Source: Gemmatimonadota bacterium
GTDB taxonomy: Bacteria > 4572-55 > J002
Length of the DNA: 38,237 nucleotides
Reading direction: 5' to 3'
NCBI GenBank assembly: GCA_003697105.1
Contig: RFFQ01000144.1
Location: forward strand, 1-38,237
In this document: positions 31,858 to 38,237 of the stretch, one piece after another
Layout of the letters: every line of letters starts with the position of its first letter
How positions within the stretch are numbered: the first letter of the stretch is position 1
The notes under the pieces: model-generated
What the model was told of the DNA's origin: nothing
The model's input: only the letters and a program-made list of their open reading frames with translations
The model's database searches: none
Made by a program: the position numbers and the translations under genes

Positions 31858-34659
31858 ATGCGATATCTCACCCCATTTTGCCTTTTTTTAGCACTGTTCA
31901 GTTCCGCGACTCAAGCAGGCCAGCTTTCACCCCAACTAGCAGAAATTCGGAGTGGATTTAGCGGTCAAGAGGTCATCCCCGTATTGGTGCAACTGGCAGA
32001 TCAACTTGATCTGGACTATCTGGATGCCCAACTTACCCGGCAACAGGCATCGCGGGCACTTCGCCACCAGACGATTGTAAGCGCCGCCGACGATCTAGCA
32101 GAACAAACTCAATCTGATCTCACATCATACTTGGATGATTTGCAAGCGCAAGGTAAAGTGATTCGCTACGTAACGTACCGCATTGTCAATGCAATTGAGG
32201 TCGAAATTCAAGTGGATCAACTGGACAACCTCGCCGCTCGCCCAGAGGTGCGAATGATTTACGAAATGCCCCACGTGCAAACCCAACAATGGTTACCGGC
32301 AGATAGACCCCCATCCGGGGAGGTGCAACAACGCTCGGTAGAAAGCAATTTAGCGGCAATTCACGTTCCTCAAGTCTGGTACGAATTGGGATACACCGGC
32401 GAAGGACGTCTGACCGGCAATATTGATAGTGGCGTGGATGTGCGGCACGAGGCACTTCATGCTAGTTGGCGGGGTAACAATGGCGCTCCAGCGGAAGCGT
32501 GCTGGTTCGGAGAGACCAGCGAACCCCGCGATGATGCAACCAGCCACGGTACCCATGTGATGGGGATTCAATGCGGGATCAAACCGGCAGAAGGGGAAAA
32601 TCCAGCCGATACGATCGGTGTCGCCCCGGGTGCGCTCTGGATTGCCGCTACCAATACCAATGTGATGGCATCCTTGAACTGGATCATCGACCCGGACGGT
32701 AATCCAGAAACCCTAGACGATGTGCCGGATGTGGTCAACAATTCGTGGGAATTGCAGCAACAGTGTGATCCAAATCACCCCATCTTATTAGCGATTGAGA
32801 CGCTCGAAGCCGCCGGCATCGTCTCCATCTGGTCTGCTGGAAATTCGGGACCAAACAGTGGTACCATCGTTTTCCCTCAAAGTTATGTCAATGACCGCTA
32901 CAGCGGATTTTGCGTGGGCAACCTCAACCACAACACCATGGAAATTGTAAGCAGCAGTAGCCGGGGACCCTCCAATTGCCCCGCCAGTCTTCCCGATTCG
33001 CTTTCCATCAAACCGGAAGTCAGCGCACCCGGTTACGAGGTGTATTCTTGTGTGTCTATTAGCGATATTTTCTCCTATTTACCGCGTACCGGCACGTCTC
33101 AAGCCGCCCCTCACGTCTCAGGTGTCGTCACCTTAATGCGCCAGAAAAACCCCGATATAGAAGTCAATGAGATCAAACAAATTCTGATGGATACCGCCCA
33201 GGATTTGGGCTCCCCCGGTGAAGATAACGATTTTGGCTGGGGGCTTATCGATGCCTATGCCGCTGTGATGGCAGTGCCCCCACGTTACGGCGTAACGGGT
33301 ATCGTCACCGATGAGCGCAACGGCGACCCCATTGGCGGCGCACGCGTTTTTACCGGTAACCAGCAAACATACAGCCTAGCCGATGGATCGTATTTCCTGC
33401 GGCTGGAACCAGGAGAGTACCGCCTCCACGCCCAAGCGCGCGGATTTGAAGCCTTTGAAGCCGAAAATTTGATCACGGTAGGGAATGAAAATAGTATTTT
33501 GGACATCAGCTTGCGCCCAGAACCCAACTGGGGACACATTACCGGAACGGTGATCGATACGGAAGACCATCCGGTGGTGAATTTGACCCTGCAAGCCACG
33601 TATGGTATATATTCCACCGCAACGACAACCGGCGATGAAGGAATGTACGATTTGGCAATACCGGGCGGAGTTGATTATCAGCTCACAATGCGAATGCCCG
33701 AAAATAGTGATCTGTACTATGACCTCTTGACCCTGACCGTGCCAATGGCTGTTGATGGGCACAATGTGTTAGATTTAGTCCTAAATCCGGCAGAAAGTTT
33801 TGAGCTGGATAACGGCGATTTTAATATCAGCGGTGACGGAAGTCTGTGGGAATGGGGCACGCCCTCCGAGGAAGGGGGTCCCGTACCGGTGTACAGCGGT
33901 GAAAAATGCTGGGGCACGGTGTTGGAAGGGAGCTACCCCCAAATGATCAGCTTTGATCAATATCTGGATACGCCAGCGTATAACATAACTTCCGCAGATG
34001 ATCAGCTAAAATTTTACCAGTGGTACGAAACCGCAGAAGGCACCGACGGTGGCAACGTACAGGTCAGCACCAATGGCGGTACGTCCTGGTCAATCATCGA
34101 ACCGGTGGGAGGCTACCCGTTTGCTTCCTTGCCCCACCTGCTGGGGGAAGCTGGTTTTTCAGGCATTAGCGGTGGCGGTGAAGAACCGGTGTGGGTCCAA
34201 GCGACGTTTGATCTGGCGGCGTACGAAGGACAGACCGTTCATTTCCGCTTCCGGTTTAAGTCGTTTCAATCCGGTAGCCGGGGACGGGGTTGGTTCATCG
34301 ATCATCTCTCCGTGGGGCAGAGCTACGTGGCACAACTAAACGAAATCGATCCACCGGTAGTTGTCGCGGTGAATGTACCCCAACAAGTACGATTGTATGC
34401 CAATTACCCCAACCCATTTAACCCCCAAACGACCATCCGATATGATCTGCCCCAAGCGGAACACGTGACGTTAACGATTTATGATGTGCACGGTCATTTG
34501 ATCCGCACGCTCATTGAAGATAAACAAGACGCCGGAACTTACAAGCAAGTTTGGAACGGCACAGATACAAAGGGAAAAGCCGTGAAATCTGGGGTGTTTA
34601 TCTACCGTCTTCAGGCGGGTGACCACACCCAAAGCCGGTCAATGGTATTGTTGCGATAA
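31858..34659 (+). CDS. Secreted subtilisin-like (S8) protease with C-terminal sorting domain
   Basis: 933 residues from ATG 31858 (GAGGAGA upstream). An in-frame start at 31777 would read through the terminator and spoil the signal peptide. Signal peptide about 1-20 (ends T-Q-A-G), pro-domain about 30-135, then the S8 domain with D190 (N-I-D-S-G-V-D), H230 (S-H-G-T-H), N329 (S-A-G-N-S-G) and S414 (G-T-S-Q-A-A-P-H), all intact. Two carboxypeptidase-regulatory-like beta domains follow (about 480-560 and 565-640), then a MAM/jelly-roll-like domain (about 655-825). The last 90 residues form a sorting/FlgD-like domain starting Y-A-N-Y-P-N-P-F-N-P. That domain is known in type IX secretion cargo, so export to the cell surface or medium is likely. 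No sorting machinery is in the window. Confidence 0.95.
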   Translation: MRYLTPFCLFLALFSSATQAGQLSPQLAEIRSGFSGQEVIPVLVQLADQLDLDYLDAQLTRQQASRALRHQTIVSAADDLAEQTQSDLTSYLDDLQAQGKVIRYVTYRIVNAIEVEIQVDQLDNLAARPEVRMIYEMPHVQTQQWLPADRPPSGEVQQRSVESNLAAIHVPQVWYELGYTGEGRLTGNIDSGVDVRHEALHASWRGNNGAPAEACWFGETSEPRDDATSHGTHVMGIQCGIKPAEGENPADTIGVAPGALWIAATNTNVMASLNWIIDPDGNPETLDDVPDVVNNSWELQQQCDPNHPILLAIETLEAAGIVSIWSAGNSGPNSGTIVFPQSYVNDRYSGFCVGNLNHNTMEIVSSSSRGPSNCPASLPDSLSIKPEVSAPGYEVYSCVSISDIFSYLPRTGTSQAAPHVSGVVTLMRQKNPDIEVNEIKQILMDTAQDLGSPGEDNDFGWGLIDAYAAVMAVPPRYGVTGIVTDERNGDPIGGARVFTGNQQTYSLADGSYFLRLEPGEYRLHAQARGFEAFEAENLITVGNENSILDISLRPEPNWGHITGTVIDTEDHPVVNLTLQATYGIYSTATTTGDEGMYDLAIPGGVDYQLTMRMPENSDLYYDLLTLTVPMAVDGHNVLDLVLNPAESFELDNGDFNISGDGSLWEWGTPSEEGGPVPVYSGEKCWGTVLEGSYPQMISFDQYLDTPAYNITSADDQLKFYQWYETAEGTDGGNVQVSTNGGTSWSIIEPVGGYPFASLPHLLGEAGFSGISGGGEEPVWVQATFDLAAYEGQTVHFRFRFKSFQSGSRGRGWFIDHLSVGQSYVAQLNEIDPPVVVAVNVPQQVRLYANYPNPFNPQTTIRYDLPQAEHVTLTIYDVHGHLIRTLIEDKQDAGTYKQVWNGTDTKGKAVKSGVFIYRLQAGDHTQSRSMVLLR

Positions 34660-34670
34660 TAGAAACTAAA

Positions 34671-34703
34671 AGACGCGCCAAATCTTAATGATTTGGCGCG
34701 TCT
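34671..34703. terminator. Strong hairpin after the protease gene
   Basis: AGACGCGCCAAATC (34671-34684) pairs perfectly with GATTTGGCGCGTCT (34690-34703), a 14-bp stem with loop TTAAT. A T run exists only for the minus-strand reading (TTTTAG). On the plus strand none follows. Position 11 bases after the protease stop argues for ending that transcript or protecting its 3' end. Confidence 0.6.
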
Positions 34704-34727
34704 GCACGGCACGGGATACGCAGGATC

Positions 34728-35699
34728 ATGGTTGTTGAGCAACTCACACCGGCAGACTACCCTCATTGGGACATGTTTGTGCGGGCACAAAAAAGTGGAT
34801 CGTTTTTTCATACCACCCAATGGCTAGCAGATCGCCCTGAAGGGGAGTTTGCCATCTTAGGAGTGCGCGAAGCGGGCAAACTCATTGCCGGGTTTGCCTA
34901 TCTTACCAATCACAAATGGGGTTTACGGCGCATCCTGCCACCGAAAATCACCTCCCGATTTGCCCCGATCCTCGCTGATGAGTTGTTGACCCAACCGGAT
35001 CGAGTGCGCGACCTGCTGCTGGCACTGATCAAGCATCTGCCACCGTATGATTCGCTTCACCTGATTTTTCCTCCGACGATGCCCGATCGACCGAAATTAC
35101 CCCTGCCCAACGTGACACACCAGACGCTAAAAACCAACCGGCTCTATCCCCCTCAAACGGAGGAAAGCCTACGCAGACGGTATTCCCCGAATACACGTAA
35201 ATTGTTAAATCGCGCTCATAAACAGGGAATCCGATATTATCCCATTGATGATCCTCGGATAGTGTACCGCTTGTCAGCCCAATCCATGCAATATTCGGGA
35301 CGGCACCACCCATTGACTTTAGGCGAGTTTCTCGCCATTTTCCAACGATTCGAGGTAGGTCAAGATGTGGTGATGCTTGGCGCCGGCATAACCCGCCAAC
35401 CGCTAGCGGCAATAATGATGACCTATGACCGGCAAGTTGTGTACCCGCTGTTCTTTGGGATCAACCGGGATTCCGGTAAGCACGAAGCGGGGCTTTACCT
35501 GATGCACCACAGCATTGTTTGGGCATTGGAACAAAATCGAATTTTCGATTTTAACGGATCGAATATCCCCCGTATCGATGCGTTTTTTCAAAAGTTTAAA
35601 CCGGAATCGTGCTCGCTTTTCGCCTTGAAGCACGGGCGAACCCGGCGTATCCGGTGGTTGAATCAATTGACCACACGGTTGGGTAAACCGCTGTATTAG
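34728..35699 (+). CDS. FemAB/GNAT-like acyltransferase
   Basis: 323 residues, soluble. It resembles the FemAB-type double-GNAT fold: an N-terminal F-F-H-T-T-Q-W-L (about 26-33), S-P-N-T-R-K-L-L-N-R-A near 153-163, and the closing motif F-D-F-N-G-S-N-I-P-R-I-D-A-F-F-Q-K-F (about 279-296). Members add amino acids to peptidoglycan precursors or acylate surface polysaccharides. The exact substrate is not deducible. The ATG at 34728 follows the protease hairpin; a weak AGGA lies 3 bases upstream. The RdgB gene follows after 79 bases without a terminator. Confidence 0.8.
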   Translation: MVVEQLTPADYPHWDMFVRAQKSGSFFHTTQWLADRPEGEFAILGVREAGKLIAGFAYLTNHKWGLRRILPPKITSRFAPILADELLTQPDRVRDLLLALIKHLPPYDSLHLIFPPTMPDRPKLPLPNVTHQTLKTNRLYPPQTEESLRRRYSPNTRKLLNRAHKQGIRYYPIDDPRIVYRLSAQSMQYSGRHHPLTLGEFLAIFQRFEVGQDVVMLGAGITRQPLAAIMMTYDRQVVYPLFFGINRDSGKHEAGLYLMHHSIVWALEQNRIFDFNGSNIPRIDAFFQKFKPESCSLFALKHGRTRRIRWLNQLTTRLGKPLY

Positions 35700-35778
35700 A
35701 ACATCGTATCATCCCTTTGATAATTGTTTTAGGAATAAACTTGAAGATAACACCTATGTTCCACAAGAGGAGCCATAA

Positions 35779-36387
35779 ATGAACATTGTTTTAGCCACCC
35801 GTAACCGGCACAAAATTGATGAAATTCAAACCCTATTGCAGGAGATGAACATCCGGGTACTCTCTTTGCAGGATTTCCCCGGTCTGCCAGATGTTGTGGA
35901 GGATCGAGAGACATTCACGGGAAATGCCGAAAAAAAAGCAGTGGAAATCGCCCAATTCACCGGAATGATGGCATTAGGGGATGATTCCGGGTTGTGCGTA
36001 GATGCCCTAGATGGGGCACCGGGGGTATATAGCGCCCGTTTCGCTGGAGAACCCGCCAATGATGCGAAAAATAATCAAAAATTACTCCGTTTGCTCGACG
36101 ACACCCCCGTGGCGAAACGCACGGCACACTTCGTCTGCGTGATGAGCCTTGCCACACCGGAACAGGTGCTTCATACCGTCGAAGGGCGTGTGAATGGGCA
36201 GATTTTATACAAGCCGCGCGGTCAAAACGGATTCGGGTATGATCCACTTTTTTATTACCCGCCATATGACGCCACGTTTGCGGAAATACCGCCAGCAAAA
36301 AAAAACGCGGTGAGTCACCGCGCAAATGCATTAAAATTGATGGTTGCTTATATTCGACAGATGCCACCCAACCCATCACCCCGGTAA
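35779..36387 (+). CDS. rdgB: XTP/dITP pyrophosphatase (RdgB/HAM1 family)
   Basis: 202 residues, cytosolic. It removes XTP, ITP and dITP from the nucleotide pool by hydrolysis to the monophosphate and pyrophosphate. Family motifs are complete: A-T-R-N-R-H-K-I-D-E-I (6-16), G-D-D-S-G-L-C-V-D-A-L-D-G-A-P-G-V-Y-S-A-R (67-87), G-F-G-Y-D-P-L-F near 155 and S-H-R-A-N-A-L-K near 182. Length is standard. AGAGGAG lies 6 bases before the ATG. It converges on the quinone oxidoreductase gene with only 27 bases between, where I see no terminator. Confidence 0.96.
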   Translation: MNIVLATRNRHKIDEIQTLLQEMNIRVLSLQDFPGLPDVVEDRETFTGNAEKKAVEIAQFTGMMALGDDSGLCVDALDGAPGVYSARFAGEPANDAKNNQKLLRLLDDTPVAKRTAHFVCVMSLATPEQVLHTVEGRVNGQILYKPRGQNGFGYDPLFYYPPYDATFAEIPPAKKNAVSHRANALKLMVAYIRQMPPNPSPR

Positions 36388-36414
36388 AGCGGATAAAAGC
36401 GCGTTACGGCACGG

Positions 36415-37416
36415 TTACATGCTGGATTCGGTGTCTTCTATCCTCAGCACAATTTTACCCCGATTTTGGTTCGCTTCCATGTAGCGATGCGCTTCAGCTA
36501 CATCACTCCAAGAAAACACGGTATCAATTACGGGTTTTAGTAATTCTTTTTCAAATTTAGGTAACAGGTGGAACACCAGTTCTTGAGTTAAGTCCTGTTT
36601 GTACGCCTGTGACCGGGAACGCAGTGTAGTGGTAAGCAATTGAATCCGCTTGCGGAAGAGATGCCGCAAATCAAAATCTGGAATTTTAGAGCCGCCCATC
36701 ATCGCCAAACAGACCCATCGCCCATCCATCCCCAACGCAGTAATATTTTGTGCCCAATATGCCGCTCCCACCACATCGATCACCAGATTCACACCGTGAT
36801 TCTCCGTGACATCCAAAACGGAACTCGCGAAATCCCCGGTTTTATAATTAATGGCGTAATCCGCCCCGAGGTGACGGCAAAAGTTTGTTTTTTCATCTGA
36901 CCCGGCAGTGATGATCACCGAAGCCCCGGCATCTTTGGCAAGCTGGATGGCGGCAGTACCGACACCACTTGCCCCCGCATGAATCAGCACTGTTTCCCCC
37001 GGTTGCAGATTCCCGACCCAAAAGAGTGCTTGATATGCCGTCATAAACACTTCTGGGATACCTGCCGCTTCCTCAAATGAGAGGTTCGCCGGAATGGGAA
37101 TCAGCATGCTTTCCGGCACGGCAACATATTCCGCATACCCTCCACCGGGTAATAAAGCACAGACCCGATCCCCCTTTTTCGCTCGGCGGCATGCGTTGCC
37201 AACCTGCTGAACAACACCCGCCATCTCCAATCCTAAAATTGGGCTTGCACCGGCAGGCGGTGGATATTTACCCTCCCGTTGCATAATATCTGCCCGGTTT
37301 AGCGCGGTTGCTTTAACTTCAACCAATACCTCATCATCAGCCGGAACGGGTGCCGGGAATTCACCCATCTCCAATTGATCTGCGCCACCCGGCGCTTTGA
37401 CTAAAATAGCTCGCAT
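36415..37416 (-). CDS. NAD(P)H quinone oxidoreductase, zeta-crystallin/PIG3 type
   Basis: 333 residues from ATG 37416 (GGGAAGG 5 bases upstream; the adjacent ATG at 37419 is too close to it). It is a zinc-free medium-chain dehydrogenase that reduces quinones or enals with NADPH. N-terminal GroES-like domain with A-L-N-R-A-D-I-M-Q-R-E-G-K-Y-P-P-P, as in the PIG3 group. The Rossmann domain has H-A-G-A-S-G-V-G-T-A-A-I-Q-L-A (near 145-160). The catalytic zinc ligands of alcohol dehydrogenases are absent. It stands alone between convergent rdgB and a minus-strand terminator at 37473-37507. Confidence 0.94.
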   Translation of the reverse strand: MRAILVKAPGGADQLEMGEFPAPVPADDEVLVEVKATALNRADIMQREGKYPPPAGASPILGLEMAGVVQQVGNACRRAKKGDRVCALLPGGGYAEYVAVPESMLIPIPANLSFEEAAGIPEVFMTAYQALFWVGNLQPGETVLIHAGASGVGTAAIQLAKDAGASVIITAGSDEKTNFCRHLGADYAINYKTGDFASSVLDVTENHGVNLVIDVVGAAYWAQNITALGMDGRWVCLAMMGGSKIPDFDLRHLFRKRIQLLTTTLRSRSQAYKQDLTQELVFHLLPKFEKELLKPVIDTVFSWSDVAEAHRYMEANQNRGKIVLRIEDTESSM

Positions 37417-37472
37417 CATATCCTTCCCTTCGAGGAAAATTGGTGTGAGATGATTGATTCAGTAATTAAAAA

Positions 37473-37507
37473 AGACCATCGACCTACTTGTATTCAGTCA
37501 ATGGTCT
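37473..37507 (-). terminator. Rho-independent terminator (minus strand)
   Basis: AGACCAT-C-GAC (37473-37483) pairs with GTC-A-ATGGTCT (37497-37507), 10 bp around one mismatch. Read on the minus strand it is followed by TTTTTT. It lies between the small gene (37597-37791) and the quinone oxidoreductase, ending transcripts of the former. Confidence 0.75.
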
Positions 37508-37567
37508 CATTTCTTTTGTGAAAGGTACGTTCTGCACACAATCACACAAAAAGAAAACACATCAGGA

Positions 37568-37596
37568 CGTTGAAAATGACGGTTGGATTTTCAACG
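37568..37596 (-). terminator. Hairpin immediately after the small gene
   Basis: CGTTGAAAAT (37568-37577) pairs perfectly with ATTTTCAACG (37587-37596), a 10-bp stem with a 9-base loop, abutting the stop codon at 37597-37599. On the minus strand it is followed, after about 10 bases, by a T-rich stretch. It may act with the next hairpin as a tandem terminator. Confidence 0.6.
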
Positions 37597-37791
37597 TTAT
37601 CCTGCGTTTTGGCGCGCTTCGGCATGCTTTGCCGGAATACCCCCCATTGCCACCCATTTTTGATATGCTTTTTCAGCTTCACGGCGAATGATGGAAATCC
37701 GGCGTGGGCTCGGCTCCTGTTTCGCCATCTCATTCAGCAAGGCATGCCAGTTACTTAAAAATTTATTATAAGCGTCCCGTAAGTTGTCCAT
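37597..37791 (-). CDS. Small 64-residue protein of unknown function
   Basis: From ATG 37791 the frame encodes 64 residues beginning M-D-N-L-R-D-A-Y-N-K-F. The frame extends upstream to 37875, but AAGGAG lies 10 bases before 37791, which decides the start. The protein looks wholly helical and amphipathic (N-W-H-A-L-L-N-E-M-A-K; I-S-I-I-R-R-E-A-E-K-A-Y-Q-K-W), basic in its second half, with G-G-I-P-A-K-H near the end. There is no membrane helix or cysteine. A promoter at 37925-37952 and hairpins just downstream make it a complete single-gene unit. I do not recognise it. Confidence 0.65.
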   Translation of the reverse strand: MDNLRDAYNKFLSNWHALLNEMAKQEPSPRRISIIRREAEKAYQKWVAMGGIPAKHAEARQNAG

Positions 37792-37817
37792 AATACACAG
37801 CTCCTTCCACAATTCCG

Positions 37818-37833
37818 GTTTTCCCGGGAAAAC
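37818..37833. promoter_or_regulatory. 16-bp perfect palindrome, candidate operator
   Basis: GTTTTCCCGGGAAAAC is a perfect palindrome lying between the promoter (37925-37952) and start codon (37791) of the small gene, in its leader. Such symmetry fits a dimeric repressor site or a short RNA hairpin. No regulator gene is adjacent. Confidence 0.4.
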
Positions 37834-37924
37834 TGAATAGAAAACCTTGCCAGATCGGGAAATCCGCAAGGTCAAAAACGAATTGAAACTTTTAGCAATG
37901 GCTCATGAGGGGATTTGGTATATT

Positions 37925-37952
37925 AAAATACAGTAAAATTGAAATTTGTCAA
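37925..37952 (-). promoter_or_regulatory. Sigma70-type promoter of the small gene
   Basis: On the minus strand a perfect TTGACA (plus-strand 37947-37952) and TATTTT (37925-37930) are 16 bases apart. The leader to the ATG at 37791 is about 125 bases long and contains the palindrome at 37818-37833. Confidence 0.6.
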
Positions 37953-38072
37953 GTAGTAAAAGAATATTTTTATCCATTTGATTAAAATCAGCATTGACGA
38001 TTTACTCAAATGCATTAAATTTAGAGCCTGCGTGGTGATCCCCTCATAAATTTCTGCTCTATTTCCCCTCGT

Positions 38073-38237
38073 CACAAACTCATAAACTCCCAAACTCACA
38101 AACTCATTAAACTCACAAACTCATTAAACTCACAAACTCATCAAACTCACAAACTCATTAAACTCACAAACTCATCAAACTCACAAACTCATCAAACTCA
38201 CAAACTCATCAAACTCACAAACTCATCAAACTCACAA
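38073..38237. repeat. 17-bp tandem repeat running off the window end
   Basis: From 38097 the unit CACAAACTCATYAAACT repeats every 17 bases. Eight full copies start at 38097, 38114, 38131, 38148, 38165, 38182, 38199 and 38216, plus five bases of a ninth. A degenerate 24-base copy precedes them at 38073. The only variation is T or C at position 12 (T,T,C,T,C,C,C,C). Each unit is itself made of two related halves built on AAACTCA. There are no spacers, so it is not a CRISPR array. Confidence 0.95.

Larger units (their letters stand above)
37876..38237. other. Gene-free right end of the window
   Basis: No gene is supported here. The left part is AT-rich and holds the minus-strand promoter (37925-37952). 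About 37960-38072 shows nothing I can name. The right part is the 17-bp tandem repeat listed separately, which runs off the edge. Confidence 0.6.

Noticed and set aside
35957-36379. 140-codon minus-strand frame
   Set aside because: It is opposite the conserved rdgB gene and shows no family pattern.
38097-38237. CRISPR array
   Set aside because: Units of 17 bases follow each other without spacers and no cas gene is present. It is a plain tandem repeat.
1-38237. Prophage, transposon or integrated element
   Set aside because: No integrase, transposase, attachment-site duplication or tRNA boundary is visible; genes are mostly housekeeping, envelope and signalling types.

Overview
The window is a stretch of ordinary-looking bacterial chromosome of moderate GC, dense with genes on both strands. 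It reads as a diderm bacterium, probably of the FCB/Calditrichota-KSB1 type. The main reason is a large secreted subtilase (31858-34659) that ends in a YPNPFNP-type C-terminal sorting domain, typical of type IX secretion cargo in that assemblage. This phylum guess is inference. I see no tRNA, rRNA, CRISPR array, transposase or phage gene.

Layout. 1-89 is the tail of a TPR-like gene, followed by a terminator. 180-3993 holds a membrane sensor kinase overlapping murJ (lipid II flippase). 3994-4476 is a gap with a strong hairpin and a good sigma70-type promoter. 4477-9106 holds a membrane zinc-ribbon protein, a membrane-anchored beta-rich protein, a CcmA-like ATPase without a visible permease, and an MsbA-like ABC exporter. 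9160-10527 (minus) is a GspE/PilB-family protein whose ATPase motifs are broken. 10806-15318 holds a nucleotide-transporter-like membrane domain fused to HEAT repeats and a cNMP-binding-fold domain, then a free-standing paralog of that last domain, then an ExbB/MotA-type channel subunit without its usual partner. A strong bidirectional terminator follows. On the minus strand are a coiled-coil protein, a secreted 5'-nucleotidase and a four-gene operon of uncharacterised membrane proteins (21005 down to 17752). The operon has its own promoter and terminator.

21191-29431 (plus) holds a UvrD/PcrA-type helicase, a B12-binding radical SAM protein, a GT4 glycosyltransferase, a GAF/GGDEF diguanylate cyclase and an RmuC-family protein. 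29566-34659 holds a receiver-kinase protein whose phosphoacceptor His is displaced, an M23 peptidase and the subtilase. 34728-36387 holds a FemAB/GNAT-like acyltransferase and an RdgB-type NTP pyrophosphatase. 36415-37416 (minus) is a zeta-crystallin-type quinone oxidoreductase. A small 64-residue gene (37597-37791, minus) has a promoter, a ribosome site and hairpin terminators. The window ends inside a 17-bp tandem repeat.

Together the genes lean towards envelope biogenesis (MurJ, ABC exporter, M23, FemAB-like, glycosyltransferase) and signalling (two kinases, one GGDEF protein, two cNMP-binding-fold domains). The most promising unexplained items are the four-gene membrane operon, the degenerate GspE homolog, and the transporter-HEAT-cNBD / cNBD / ExbB cluster. 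Three signalling or motor proteins here have lost canonical catalytic or ligand residues.
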